Origin: Halichondria panicea | Lineage: Eukaryota > Porifera > Demospongiae > Suberitida > Halichondriidae | Reading direction: 5' to 3' | NCBI RefSeq assembly: GCF_963675165.1 | Contig: NC_087379.1 | Span: 7,346,339-7,410,338 of the forward strand | DNA: 64,000 nucleotides | In this document: piece by piece, positions 43,253-55,145 of the stretch | How the letters are laid out: each line of letters starts with the position of its first letter | Position numbering within the stretch: position 1 is the stretch's first letter | Notes under the pieces: model-generated | Databases searched by the model: none | What the model saw: the letters and a program-made list of their open reading frames with translations, nothing else | What the model was told of the DNA's origin: nothing | Position numbers and translations under genes: made by a program

Positions 43253-43764
43253 ACCACCATAGACTGATATTTATAACCAGTTGTCGTTTCCATCGTTCTA
43301 TATTTACACAGCAATCATTCATCCATGTGCGTTACATGCTGTACATTCTTTCATGAATTTGTGGTTTCTTAAGGGTGGAGGGTGGGCTTTAGGCTGACCA
43401 CAGCCAATGTACCCTAGGGTACATGAATGTACACCCTAGCAGGGTACATGGGGTTTGTACCCTGGAGTATCCTGAGAGTTTCAATGGATATTCCTTAGTG
43501 TCAGAGCACATCATGGTACAAGTGCAGAATGTACATGTTAGTAGAAGGAGATGGTATCCTCCTAATACAGTGTAGTTATTCCCTTGTGGCCTATTTAATG
43601 CAGAGCATATTACCCACTCAGTCATGTGACATGTGAAGGAATGGTTTAATTTCAGACTGCAGCGTTGGAGCTCCACTCACCAGAGCTAGAAGACCAGAAT
43701 GATGCTGAGTATCTTCCTCCTCCAGATGTGAGCCACTGAAACCTTGCTGGCGATGTTGGCAATC

Positions 43765-44096
43765 CGTGAGGAGTATGTCGTACAGGGGAGAAAGGTGTCT
43801 CCAAAATTAGCTGACAAAGTGAGCCCCCCCCCCCCCCCCCCCCTACTAGTCTCGTGGACCAGACTTGTAACGGCTGGCTTGCGAGGCTATGTCACTATAC
43901 TGTGCACACCTACTGCCTATAGCTTCCTTCACCCCCCCCCCCACACTGAGTCCAATGAGGTGGTGAAGAGGATGATAGTGTCTCTCTCTGATGATGGCTC
44001 CCTCCCTCCGGACACTCTGGAGCACCTCACACCAGAACTACTCACTAGGATGAGCTAAGTCTCATCACTGCTGCCATAGCAACACGCAAGACACAG
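43765..44096 (+). pseudogene. Copies of G exons 8 and 9
   Basis: Exon 8 at about 43765-43820; exon 9 at about 43944-44096 with a shortened acceptor region and a stop after L-L-T-R-M-S. Located 3' of T11. Confidence 0.75.
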
Positions 44097-44486
44097 ATGA
44101 GGTACTATAAGAGGTAGTTGCACAACATTGTATTGAAGCTATGCGTTGGATTGATTTAGCTCTTTCCTATATTTCTCAGTGTAAATAATGTATCTGTTGA
44201 TTATTGAAGGCTGTAGCTAACGGATTACACTCACCGAATTTCTTTTTCTACCCTTTTCGTGCTTATCCTGGCCAATCCTAGCAACGTTTCACATTGTTTT
44301 TGTAGTTCGTAACATACAGAGTGCGCTTAACCCATAAAATATATACATGTAGTAGCCAGCGCTTAGTAACGCGCCAGTACGGTACATGTAGTCCAAACAA
44401 ATACAATTGCAATCAGTACACAGATAATACTTATGTCTACGGTTTGTTTGTGTGTATACGTAATTATCACTCTTCTAATTAAGCAA

Positions 44487-46034
44487 CTACTTCAGTTCTA
44501 CTTTGTGTATTTGGAAGAGAAGGGTGTCGTTTTGTAAATACTTGGGCTCCAGTTTAGTGTGAGCAAAGAACTGTGGGTGTCCCCACCCCAGTCCCCTCTC
44601 TCCCTCTGTCACTCTGGTACAGTACGTGTTAGGTACTTTGTCATCATAGGTGATTGTGTGTGTTTTATGATCCTTGCCATCGACCTGGTTTAGTAGTTGA
44701 TATGAAATCACACCACGAAACGGCCATTTCAATGAATTGTCAAACTCTCCTCTCCTGAAGCACACAAACACAGAGACGTGTGTTCCTTTACCAGTGCTAT
44801 AGCCGTTAGCGTTCACACAGAGACAGATATTGTAGCCCTGATGGTGGGTGTAGACTGGAGGGGAGTACCATTGGTCGTCATCTCTCTTATGCTGTTGGTA
44901 ATTGGTCATTGTAAGAACAGGGGGACCAAGAGGTATGGCGGTACATGGTGCAAGCTGAACATAGGGCGTGAGTAATTGCGCCAACTCGGCAATTTTTATC
45001 TTCATCTGTTTTTTCTCTTCAACTAAACTAGCAATGTCAGCTTGTTGCTTGCCTGCATTAGTAGTCAACAATTGTTTTTCTTGCTCTAACGTGGTAACTT
45101 TGGTTTGTAGTGCAGTTAAGTTCGTTTTAGAAGATTTAATCTCGGCATTACTAGCAGTGTTCTGTTGCTCTAGCGTGGTAACTTTGGTTTGTAGTGCAGT
45201 TAAATTCGACTTGTAAGATTCTTTTTGTTTATCATTTTCATCTACCAAGTTTGTGATTTTATCTTGTTGCTTGGCATGACTGGTGGCTAATAGAGAGATG
45301 TGTGTGAGTAGGTTCTCTCTCTGGTGTTCTGGCATGTCTTGTCGAGTGGGTTTCACAGCACAGCCTACGTGGTGGAAGTCACAGTTGATGGTGGTCAGGA
45401 GGCACTCATTGGCAATATGGCTGTCTATATTCTGATGTTGGATAGTTGAACCACACTGGTTAGGGCAGGGGACAGGGAAGGACCCACACACAGGCCAGTG
45501 GTTGTTGGTGACATCATCATAGGTAGACTTGTAATCATGGCAGTGCTCACAACCGAATGGACGTTTGGGACAATCCTTAATTTGGTGGTTTTGAATGTAC
45601 CTTCGCTGCAGTTGGTTCCTGCAATTATAGATGCAATTGATCTCAACAAACTGACATCCATCAAGTTGTTTCTCTGGCTGTGGATCTGTGTTGAGATGTT
45701 CATCAAGCTGTCTCAGTTCCTTCATCCACTCACACCCGTCTTTCTGCTGGCTACATCGAACTTTCAAACTGTAGAGCGATCGTTTCAAACCTTTGTCGGG
45801 AAAGCTTGAAAATTTCTCGTTGCAGGTTGGGCACGACTTTTGAATTGCTTTGATGTGCTCAATACAAGCTTTGCAAAACTTATTTCCACAGCATGTGACC
45901 TGATGGGGCTCTCGAATGATCTGGAGACAAACTGGACACTCTGACTGGACGAATTCCGAAGGTGGTGGCTTCACAAACTCACAATCGAATCCTATTATTC
46001 TCTTGTCAGCTTGTTGCTGGTTGTTGGCTGCCAT
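44487..46034 (-). CDS. TRAF-like RING/zinc-finger/MATH protein T11, intact, 515 aa, longest coiled coil
   Basis: Single exon with the MAANNQQQADKR start. RING-like about 33-71 with CCGNKFC, TRAF zinc fingers about 94-245, MATH about 372-515. The coiled coil (about 255-350) holds the module LTALQTKVTTLEQ twice plus SLVEEKKQMKIK, making it the longest stalk in the window. The linker AQLLTPYVQLAPC matches T8. One MATH change (F-R-R-G-E-F for F-M-R-G-E-F) is unique. The zinc-finger part has several private changes (A-N-E-C-L-L, VKPTRQ). Confidence 0.9.
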   Translation of the reverse strand: MAANNQQQADKRIIGFDCEFVKPPPSEFVQSECPVCLQIIREPHQVTCCGNKFCKACIEHIKAIQKSCPTCNEKFSSFPDKGLKRSLYSLKVRCSQQKDGCEWMKELRQLDEHLNTDPQPEKQLDGCQFVEINCIYNCRNQLQRRYIQNHQIKDCPKRPFGCEHCHDYKSTYDDVTNNHWPVCGSFPVPCPNQCGSTIQHQNIDSHIANECLLTTINCDFHHVGCAVKPTRQDMPEHQRENLLTHISLLATSHAKQQDKITNLVDENDKQKESYKSNLTALQTKVTTLEQQNTASNAEIKSSKTNLTALQTKVTTLEQEKQLLTTNAGKQQADIASLVEEKKQMKIKIAELAQLLTPYVQLAPCTAIPLGPPVLTMTNYQQHKRDDDQWYSPPVYTHHQGYNICLCVNANGYSTGKGTHVSVFVCFRRGEFDNSLKWPFRGVISYQLLNQVDGKDHKTHTITYDDKVPNTYCTRVTEGERGLGWGHPQFFAHTKLEPKYLQNDTLLFQIHKVELK

Positions 46035-46229
46035 TTCTGACTGTTTTGTACTTCTACTTTTACATAAGCATACGTAGCTTGTATAGGCTCTTTGACATGT
46101 AGTATAGTCACATGCCTTCTAACCATATTTGATACAGTAACACAATTCATTGCTCTGATATGGTCAATTGGTTGACACAATGGGACGATACCAGGAATGC
46201 ATGAATATACTCCTGACAACACCCACAAT

Positions 46230-46230
<1 letters not shown>

Positions 46231-46284
<54 letters not shown>

Positions 46285-46448
46285 GTCCTCCATCGAGCTG
46301 CTCAGAGACAAGACCTGGCAACAGTGGCGTGTCTAATCAGACTAGGGGCTGACCCTCTACTCAAGAACACCTTCAACTCGAGCACCACTGACATGCTCGC
46401 TCAAACACTTTCCTCCAAAGAACTTCACCCCAAAACTGGAGGAGAAAG
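46231..46448 (+). pseudogene. (CA)n tract and copy of G exon 12 upstream of T11
   Basis: The tract 46231-46282 leads into an acceptor and the exon copy 46284-46448 (165 nt, two short of the parent), so the frame is broken near the end. Confidence 0.8.
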
Positions 46449-46706
46449 GTGAGACTACAAAAAATGTAACCAGCTCTTTGTTCTGTTAGATATTGGCATC
46501 ACAGTGAGACCAGTGCATGTGTATATACGTATAATGTGCAAGTGATGTTTTTATGTGGTATAAGTCAACTGTTTTTTGATCGAATGGCAAATAATTTGTA
46601 TGTTGGCTACTTGTTCACTGTTAATTGTTTTGGCTCGTGTGCATTTTTATGTTAATTGCTGCTGTTACCGTGGTAGTAATGATGACCCTAATGCACATGC
46701 ACACAG

Positions 46707-46778
46707 CCCTTCTCTGGTAAGAGGAAAGTTGTTGTGTCCTGGTCACAGCCATACCTCAAACAAAGTCACAGAACATGA
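46707..46778 (+). pseudogene. Orphan copy of the DX1-type last exon
   Basis: 72-nt open frame ending in TGA as in DX1. No DX gene follows here: the sequence passes instead into the 3' block of T12, so this unit has lost its dioxygenase copy. Confidence 0.8.
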
Positions 46779-47125
46779 CCTATAATAGCTGAACTGCATG
46801 TGTACTTCGATCATTACATTACTTGGTTTTTTGTATGCAGTGCTTTAGAAATGTGAAAAGCAGTTAATTATGCCATATGGTATAATATATATATATAATT
46901 ATATAGCTGAACTGCATGTGTACTTCGATCATTACATTACTTGGTTTATTTTGTGCTTTAGAAGCAGTTGCCATATGATATGAGGGGGTGGAGGTCTTAG
47001 TAACGCGCCAGTACGGTACATGTAGTCCAAACAAATACAATTGCAATCAGTACACAGATAATACTTATGTCTACGGTTTGTTTGTGTGTATACTGTACGT
47101 AATTATAACTCTTCTAATTAAGCAA

Positions 47126-48701
47126 CTACTTCAGTTCTACTTTGTGTATTTGGAAGAGAAGGGTGTCGTTTCGTAAATACTTGGGCTCCAGTTCAGTGTG
47201 AGCAATGGACTGTGGGTGTCCCAACCCGAATGATCTCTCTCCCTCTGTCACTCTGGCACAGTACTTGTTAAGTGTATCGTCATCATAGGTGATTATGTGT
47301 GTTTTATGATCCTCGCCATTGACCTGGTCCAGTAGTTGATATGAAATCACACCACGAAACTGCCATTTCAGAGAATCGTCAAACTCTCCTCTCATAAAGT
47401 ACATAAACACAGAGACGTGTGTTCCTTTACCATTTCCACAGCCATTAGCTTCCACATTGAGACAGATCTTGTAGCCCTGATGATGGGTGTAGACTGGAGG
47501 GGAGTACCACTCATCGTCATCTCTCTTGCGCTGTTGGAAGTCGGTCATTGTAAGGACAGGGGGACCACGAGGTTCAGAGTTCACGATGAGCATTTGTTGC
47601 AATGGCGCCAATTCGGCAATTTTCATCTTTAGCTGTTTATTCTCTTCAACTAAACTAGCAATGTCAGCTTGTTGCTTGGTTGTATTAGTAGTCAACAATT
47701 GTTTTTCTTGCTCTAGCGTGGTAACTTGTTTGTAGTGCAGTTAATTTTATTTTAGAAGATTTAATCTCGGCATTACTAGTAGTGTTCTTTTGCTCTAACA
47801 TGGTAACTTTGGTTTGTAGTGCAATTAATTTCGTCTTATAAGATTTTTTTTGTTTTTCATTTTCATCTACCAAGTTTGCTATTTTGTCTTGTTGCTTGAT
47901 GATTTCTTTTCTTTGTTGTGTAGTCTCAGCTTGTTGCTTGGCATGACTGGTGGCTAATAGAGAGATGTGTGTGAGTAGGTTCTCTCTCTGGTGTTCTGGC
48001 ATGTCTTGTCGAGGAAGTTTCACAGCACAGCATACGTGGTGGAAGTCACAGTTGATGGTGGTCAGGGGGCACTCATCGGCAACATGACTGTCTATATTCT
48101 GACGTTGGATAGTTGAACCACACTGGTTAGGGCAGGGGACAGGGAAGGACCCACACACAGGCCAGTGGCTGTTGGTGACATCATCATAGGTAGACTTGTA
48201 ATAATGGCAGTGCTCACAACCGAATGGACGTTTGAGGCAATCCTTAATTTGGTGGTTTTGAATGTACCTTCGCTGCTGATGGTTTCTGCAATTATAGATG
48301 CAATCGATCTTGACAAACTGACATCCATTGAGTTGTTTCTCTGGCTGTGGATCTGTGTTGAGGTGCTCATCAAGCTGTCTCAGTTCCCCCGTCCACTCAC
48401 ACCCGTCTTTCTGGTGGCTACATCGAACTTTCAAGCTGTAGAGCGATCGTTTCAAACCTTTGTCGGGAAAACTTGAAAATTTATCGTTGCAGGTTGGGCA
48501 CGACTTTTTATTAGCTTTGATGTGTTCAATACAAGCTTTGCAAAACTTATTTCCACAGCATGTGACCTGGTGGGGCTCTCGAATGATCTGGAGACAAACT
48601 GGACACTCTGACTGCATGTATTCCGAAGGTGGTGGCTTCACAAACTCACAATCGAATCCTATTATTCTCTTGTCATTTTGTTGCTGGTTGTTGGCTGCCA
48701 T
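47126..48701 (-). pseudogene. TRAF-like T12, one frameshift in the coiled coil
   Basis: From ATG 48701 the RING, zinc fingers and most of the coiled coil are open (to 47685), then a 2-bp deletion near 47727 (AACTTGTTTGTAG where T11 has AACTTTGGTTTGTAG, on the + strand) shifts the frame. The MATH domain is intact in another frame down to 47126. Either a young pseudogene or the source of a RING-zinc-finger protein lacking MATH. The rest is close to T8. Confidence 0.8.
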
Positions 48702-48857
48702 TTCTGACAGTTTCAGTTTTAAAGCATGCTCTTTGATAGGGGAGATTTTTGTGGGTATAGTCACATGCCTTCTAACTCCATATTTGGCATAGTGGTCAGT
48801 ATGGTCAATTGGTTGACACACACACACATACATACACACACACACATACACACACAG

Positions 48858-49475
48858 TGTCCTCCATCGAGTTGCTCAGAGACAAGACCTGGCGACAGTG
48901 GCGTATCTAATCAGACTAGGGGCTGACCCTCTACTCAAAAACACCTTCAACTCGAGCACCACTGACATACTCGCTCTCAAAAACTTTCTTCCAACCTAAT
49001 TTCTTCCTTTCCTGCCTCCTTGCAGAGCCACTGTTTGATCTGGCGTCGTACCTCAATAGTCCGAGTCTGAGTGACGTGGAACTGATATCAGAGGACGGGG
49101 TCCCGATTCCATGCACACAGACTGGTTCTCTGTGCCCAAAGCCCCGTGTTCAAGTCCATGCTAGACTCTGAACTATGGGTGGAATCTAGAAACAAGGAGG
49201 TTGGTTATTTAATTCTGATTGCACTACCTCTGTCCATGGCTACTAGTATTGAATACTGTATATATATATACTGTGTGTTTGAGAAACCTTGAGACCATGC
49301 ATGGTACACTGTACTTATCCCTTGTGAAGCATCAACTCTGAACACCACTGTATATACACACATAGACCAACTCCCTCCCTCCCTCCCACAGATTCCACTG
49401 CCTACAGTGACTGGTAAGGTGGTGCAAGTGCTCCTCCAGTACCTGTACACTGGTCGCTGTCTCTTCCCCAGGAGA
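48858..49475 (+). pseudogene. Copies of G exons 12, 13 and 14 upstream of T12
   Basis: Exon 12 fragment about 48858-48993; exon 13 at 49026-49199 with one extra G after G-A-G-G-A-C (174 nt against 173, frameshift); exon 14 at 49392-49475, cut after C-L-F-P-R. Their order and strand match the host gene. Confidence 0.8.
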
Positions 49476-49633
49476 CAGGAATGCTTTCATGGTTGTGTGC
49501 TACAGTAGTGTAGTTTAGTTGTCTTTATGACCAAATGGCCGTATGTTATAGCTACTTACATGTAGGTTGTGATGGTTGTTCACTGTCAAGAAAAAATAGC
49601 ATTATTTGTTTGGCTTGTATAATTTTATAGTTA

Positions 49634-49722
49634 TAACACGGGCACGAGGGATGTATGGCATATATTGCACTGAAACACGAGGGCTGAGTGCAATATATGC
49701 CATACATCCCGAGTGCACGTGT
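49634..49722. mobile_element. 89-bp perfect-stem hairpin, MITE-like
   Basis: Left arm AACACGGGCACGAGGGATG to TATATTGCACT and right arm its inverse with few mismatches, loop about 12 bases. Clear target duplication not identified. Confidence 0.5.
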
Positions 49723-49859
49723 TGTACCTAGTTTATATCCCGAGGGCATAGCAACATGCCACTGTCTTATTAACACAATATAAAGTGCACAAAAATAATT
49801 ACAGAGACAATCCTAGACACAGCTCCATCTCTTCTCGAGGATATATGCCAGTATCAGGC

Positions 49860-50126
49860 AATCCGTGAGAAGCAGGTCGTACAGGGGAGAAAGGTGCCTC
49901 CAAAACCAGCAGACAAAGTGATCACCCTCCCCCCAGGCTCATTGCCAACAGACACTGGTAACCAACACCATCTCTTCACTCCCCCCCCCCCCCACAGCCT
50001 GAGTTCAGTGAGGTGGTGAAGAGGATGATAGTGTCTCTCTCTGGTGATGGTTCCTTCCCTCCGGACACTCTGGAGCACCTCACGCCAAGTCTCATCACTG
50101 CTGCCATAGCAACACGCAAGACACAG
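49860..50126 (+). pseudogene. Copies of G exons 8 and 9
   Basis: Exon 8 about 49860-49918; exon 9 49998-50126 with an internal 24-bp loss around P-E-L-L-T-R-I-E. Confidence 0.75.
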
Positions 50127-50479
50127 GTGAAGGCGTGCTACATATATATAAGAGATATAGTTGTACAACATTGTATTGAAGCTATGCGTTGGATTGATTT
50201 AGCTCTTTCCTATTTTTCTCAGTGTAAATTAAGCGAATAAGCGCCAACAAAGGAACTATATAATGTGCTGTAATTATATAGAATATAACGTAATTATAGG
50301 TTAAGAGTGCGCTTAACCCACAAGTATTTATTATAATATTCATTGTAGCCAGCGCTTAGTAACGCGCCAGTACGGTACATGTAGTCCAAACAAATACAAT
50401 TGCAATCAGTACACAGATAATACTTATGTCTACGGTTTGTTTGTGTGTATACGTAATTATCACTCTTCTAATTAAGCAA

Positions 50480-52026
50480 CTACTTCAGTTCTACTTTTTG
50501 TATTTGGAAGAGAAGGGTGTCGTTTCGTAAATACTTGGGCTCCAGTTCAGTGTGAGCAATGAACTTTTGCTTTCCCCACCCTGCTCCCCTCTCTCCCTCT
50601 GTCACTCTGGTACTGCTTACGTTAGGTGCTTTGTCATCATAGACGAGTGTGTGTGTTTTATGATCCTTGCCATCGATCTGGTTTAGTAGTTGATATGAAA
50701 TCACACCACGAAACGGCCATTTCAGAGAATTGTCAAACTCTCCTCTCATAAAGTACACATACACAGAGACGTGTGTTCCTATACCACGGGTTTCACCGTT
50801 AGCGTACACTCTGAGACCGATCTTGTAGCCCTGATGGTGGGTGTAGACTGGAGGGGAGTACCACTTATCGTCATCTCTCTTGTGCTGTTGGAAGTCGGTA
50901 ATTGTAAGGACAGGGGGCTCCAGTGGAACAAGAGGTCTAGAGTTCACAATGGGAGGTGCTGTCTTGAGTAGTTGTTGCAATGGTTCCAATTCTGTGATTT
51001 TAATTTTTAGATGTTTATTCTCTTCTACTAAAATAGCAATATCAGCTTGTTGCTTGGCAATACTAGTAGCAAACAATTTTTTTTCTTGCTGTAGCGTGCT
51101 CTGTAGTGCAGTTAAGTTCATTGTAGAAAATGTTATCTCGGCATTACTAGTAGTGTTTTGTTGCTGTAGTGTGGTAACTTTGGTCTGTAGTGCAGCTATT
51201 TTGGTCTCAAACGATCTACATAGTGTATTTTCAGTTTCCAGACTTGTGATTTTGTCTTGTTGCTTGGCATGACTGGTGGCTAATAGAGAGATGTGTGTGA
51301 GTAGGTTCTCTCTCAGGTGTTCTGGTATGTCTTGTCGAGGGAGTTTCACAGCACAGCCTATGTGGTGGAAGTCACAGTTGGTGGTGGTCAAGGGGCACTC
51401 TTTGGCAACATGGCTGTTTATATTCTGACGTTGGATAGTTGAACCACACTGGTTAGGGCAGGGGACAGGGAAGGACCCACACACAGGCCAGTGGTTGTTG
51501 GTGACATCATCGTAGGTAGACTTGTAATCATGGCAGTGCTCACAACCGAATGGACGTTTGGGGCAATCCTTAATTTGGTGGTTTTGAATGTACCTTCGTT
51601 GCAGTTGGTTCCTGCAATTATAGATGCAATCAATCTCAACAAACTGACATCCATCGAGTCGTTTCTCTGGCAGTGGATCTGTGTTGAGATGCTCATCAAG
51701 CTGTCTCAGTTCCTTCGTCCACTCACACCCGTCTTTCTGGTGGGTACAGCGAACTTTCAAACTGTAGAGCGATTGTTTCGAACTTTTGTCGGCAAAAATT
51801 GAAATTCTTCGTTACAGGTTGGGCACGGCTTTTGAATTGCTTTGATGTGCTCAATACAAGCTTTGCAAAACTTTTTTCCACAGCATGTGACCTGGTGGGG
51901 CTCTCGAATGATCTGGAGACAAACTGGACACTCTGACTGGATGTATTCCGAAGGTGGTGGCTTCACAAACTCACAATCGAATCCTATTATTCTCTTGTCA
52001 GCTTGTTGCTGGTTGTTGGCTGCCAT
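50480..52026 (-). pseudogene. TRAF-like T13, single one-base frameshift
   Basis: From ATG 52026 the RING is open until a one-base deletion in an A/T run near 51805 (AAAATTGAAATTC where T10 has AAAATTGAAAATTC, + strand). Everything after it (zinc fingers, coiled coil with module LQTKVTTLQQ, MATH) is open in the next frame for 426 codons down to 50480. This could be a sequencing error in a homopolymer or a very young lesion. Sister of T10, with which it shares flanks and an LVPLEPP linker. Confidence 0.7.
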
Positions 52027-52151
52027 TTCTGGCAGTTTCAGTTTTACATTAAAGCTTTACATACATACTCTTTGATGGGAATATTTGTGTGGGTATAGTC
52101 ACATGCCTTCTAACTCCATATTTGGCATAGTGGTCAGGATGGTTGCCACCA

Positions 52152-52229
<78 letters not shown>

Positions 52230-52311
52230 CACGCACACACACACACGCACACACACACACGCACACACACACACACACTACACACACACACACACACACA
52301 TGCACACACAC
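52152..52311. repeat. (CA)n microsatellite with CG interruptions
   Basis: About 160 bp leading into the exon 12 copy upstream of T13. Confidence 0.95.
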
Positions 52312-52313
52312 AG

Positions 52314-52480
52314 TGTCCTCCATTGAGCTGCTCAGAGACAAGACCTGGCGACAGTGGCGTGTCTAATCAGACTAGGGGCTGACCCTCTACTCAAGAATAC
52401 CTTCAACTCGAGCACCATTGACATGCTCGCTCTCAAACACTTTCCTCCAAAGAACTTCACTCCAAAACTGGAGGAGAAAG
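52314..52480 (+). pseudogene. Full-length copy of G exon 12 with a nonsense codon
   Basis: 167 nt with both splice sites, but V-L-H is followed by TGA where gene G has CGA. Confidence 0.8.
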
Positions 52481-52746
52481 GTGAGACTACAAACAATGTA
52501 TACAGCTCTTTGCCCTATTAGATATTGACATCACTTGAAGTGAGACCAGTGCACGTGTATATACGTATAATGTGCAAGTATTATTTTTATGTGGTACAAG
52601 TCAAAACAGTGTTTTTTGATCGAATGGCAAATAATTTGTATGTTGGCTACTTGTTCACTGTTAATTGTTTCGGCTCGTATGCATTTTTATGTTAATTGTC
52701 ACTGTTACCGTGGTAGTAATGATGACCCTAATGCACATGCACACAG

Positions 52747-52818
52747 CCCTTCTCTGGTAAGAGGAAAGTTGTTGTGTCCTGGTCACAGCCATACCTCAAA
52801 CAAAGTCACAGAACATAA
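52747..52818 (+). pseudogene. Orphan copy of the DX1-type last exon
   Basis: 72-nt open frame with acceptor, before DX4 exon 1. Confidence 0.8.
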
Positions 52819-53011
52819 CCTATATAATAGTGAACTGCATGTGTACTTCGATCATTACATTACTTGGTTTATTTTTTGTATGCAGTGCTTTAGAAATGTA
52901 GTTAATTATGCCATATGGTATGAGGGGGTGGAAGCCTACACAGTGTAGAATTCCTTTGTGGCCTAATGCGCATGTGCAGACAATTAGATGGATTCTACCA
53001 CAGCATGCAAT

Positions 53012-53972
53012 ATGGCATGGACTAGTATAGCTGCTGTGACTGTCTCCACAGATGCTCTCCCTCTCAAGATCAGTCCCAGAGATGGCAATACATCCCTGCA
53101 GTTCCTCAAGGAGTGGATGGCAGCCAACAAGGACTGGCTGGACCAGAAGCTGCTGGAACATGGTAGACCATTGTATATAAAGCCAGCTGTGAAACTTGTA
53201 AATGCTGTATACTTGTTGCTCTGCTGGCTCATAAAATCACATCTAGCTGTATGTTTAATGATTGTATCTGTTATATAGGAGCCATCTTATTGCAAGGGTT
53301 TGATGTGAACAAAGCCATCGACTTCCAAGAAGCTGTACTGCAGTTCAGTCCTGACCTGTGTGACACGTACAGAGGCACCTCTCCAAGGAACCAAATCCTT
53401 GGAACCCAGGTATACTGACATGCATCTCCATAATGGTTGGCTAATTAACTGCACTGGGTAGGAATATATTAATAGCAATGTGCTGCTTTGAGCCATCTAA
53501 ATGAAATTTTAATAATGATTCCTTGTTATAGTGTTGGACAGAGAACATTGACTTGGGTTGTTTTTGCCTATTATGATATGTTGTCACATGATCAGCCGTT
53601 GATCTGGCTACCCAAAACATTGATTGATATGTTTTGATATACATTCCAAGAAAACAATTTGTCCACACACAACAGCTACGTATGCTCAGAGTGGCTTCAA
53701 TAAAGTTGTGTACCATGTGTACTGTGCTCTGTGACTAAGCCACCCCTCCCCCCCCACACACACAGTACGTGTTCTCTGCCAGTGAGTTCCCCCCACACTA
53801 CCCCATTCCCCAACACCTTGAGATGGCGTTCCTGCCTGCCCCTCCTCGGAGACTGTTCTTCTGTTGTCTGGAGGCACCCACCTCGGCCGGAGGGGAGACT
53901 TGTCTGGCCGACTACAAGAAAGTCTATGAGACCATGGATCCGAAAATTCGGCAAAGTTTTGAAGACAAAGGA
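53012..53972 (+). pseudogene. DX4: dioxygenase copy truncated after exon 3
   Basis: Exons 53012-53162, 53279-53409 and 53766-53972 are open with correct splice sites and keep H111 and E113. Then, within about 55 bp of exon 3, the sequence jumps to the end of a G exon 9 copy (about 54028-54085). Exons 4-6 with the third iron ligand and the 2-oxoglutarate Arg are deleted, so no active enzyme is possible. It also has N-K for N-E in exon 2. Confidence 0.85.
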
Positions 53973-54027
53973 GTGAGTATGTGTAGATAGTGATTGTGTG
54001 TGCTTGTTGTATGGGTATTCTTCGTAT

Positions 54028-54085
54028 GTGCCTCACACCAGAACTACTCACTAGTGATAGAGCCAACAACACGCAAGACACAGGT
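54028..54085 (+). pseudogene. End fragment of a G exon 9 copy
   Basis: Matches L-T-P-E-L-L-T to the exon end and donor, shortened as at 34514 and with an added base. It is the right-hand side of the deletion that truncated DX4. Confidence 0.7.
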
Positions 54086-54224
54086 AAAGTAAGAGGTAGA
54101 GTTGCACAACATTGTATTGAAGATATGCGTTGGCTCTTTCCTATTTTTCTCAGTGTAAATAATAAGCGAATAAGCGCCAACAAAGGAACTATATAATGTG
54201 CTGTAATTATAAATTATTGGTTAA

Positions 54225-55145
54225 CCCTTTAACCGTCGGATTCTTAATTAACAGTGAAGTGAAATATCTGTAAATTCTCTATCGGATTTCCAGAGCAATA
54301 AAATGCCTAGCAACCATATACCAATAGAATACCCATACAACAAGGAATAAAATGGTGCAACATATGTTGCCATAGCAACCACGATTATTACGCTCACCCG
54401 TTTTTATCATTTTAAATGCCCGGCCAGCGGTAAGATAAAATCCAAAAAATTTTTTTTATGGATCAGCCTGTCATATGGTGTAAAGGCTTGACTAAGCTTG
54501 ATTTTCACATCATATGAATGTAACAGTGCTAAGATATATCTTGACATCAGAGAGAAGGTGGGGCTCGGTGAACGATCTATGAAATTTACAAGCTCACATA
54601 AAGACTGTTCATTACTGCTAATTCTATTTTAGCTATACTATACTTACACTACTGATATTCTAGCTATACTACTTACCAGAGTCACACAGTGAGCCCTCTC
54701 CTGGTCTTTCACCGTCCTGGTCCATAGCGCTAGCGTCTAGGTCCATGTCATGCATGTCCTCAGTCCCAGACAGTTCATCAGTGTCTGGCATAAAGCTGGT
54801 AGCCTTTGGGAGGTATCCAATAAAAGCTACTATCCCCTCTCCTTCATAGGCACTGTCATCACCAGAGGAGACATCGCTATTGCTGTCCTCAAGCTGTTCA
54901 AGCACATCGGCACAAGTAAACAACCTAGCCATAGCTATAAACTTCGTGCGGTAAGATGCTAATGAAATTTTAACATAGCAACGTGGCTTGGAAATTTCTA
55001 GACTAAATTGCACGTGATTCTACAGCTCTTCCTCTATACAGGGATGTGCGTAGTTCGAGCTACTTCCTAAGTATCGCAGAATTAGAATTTCACAAAAAAA
55101 GTCACTTATTGCAGGCCACGATCGTGGCCCGTGGCGTTTAAAGGG
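54225..55145. mobile_element. piggyBac-type element, about 920 bp, TTAA on both sides
   Basis: TTAA stands at 54221-54224 and 55146-55149. The ends are inverted: CCCTTTAACCG at the left and CGTTTAAAGGG at the right. Related 3' flanks of T9 and T13 carry a single TTAA at this place without the insert. Inside, on the - strand, lies a short acidic open frame (54932-54669). Non-autonomous because no transposase core is present. Confidence 0.8.
54669..54932 (-). CDS. Short acidic open frame inside the piggyBac-type element
   Basis: About 87 residues from ATG 54932: MARLFTCADVLEQLEDSNSD, then a run rich in Asp, Ser and Glu, ending near a donor-like CTG/GTAAGT. Acidic Ser/Asp-rich N-termini of this kind precede the transposase core in piggyBac-derived proteins. 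The core is missing. Probably an N-terminal remnant of the transposase rather than a host gene. Confidence 0.4.
   Translation of the reverse strand: MARLFTCADVLEQLEDSNSDVSSGDDSAYEGEGIVAFIGYLPKATSFMPDTDELSGTEDMHDMDLDASAMDQDGERPGEGSLCDSGK

Noticed and set aside
52049-52382. Open frames of repeating Thr-His or Val-Cys residues
   Set aside because: They are translations of CA/TG microsatellites, not genes.
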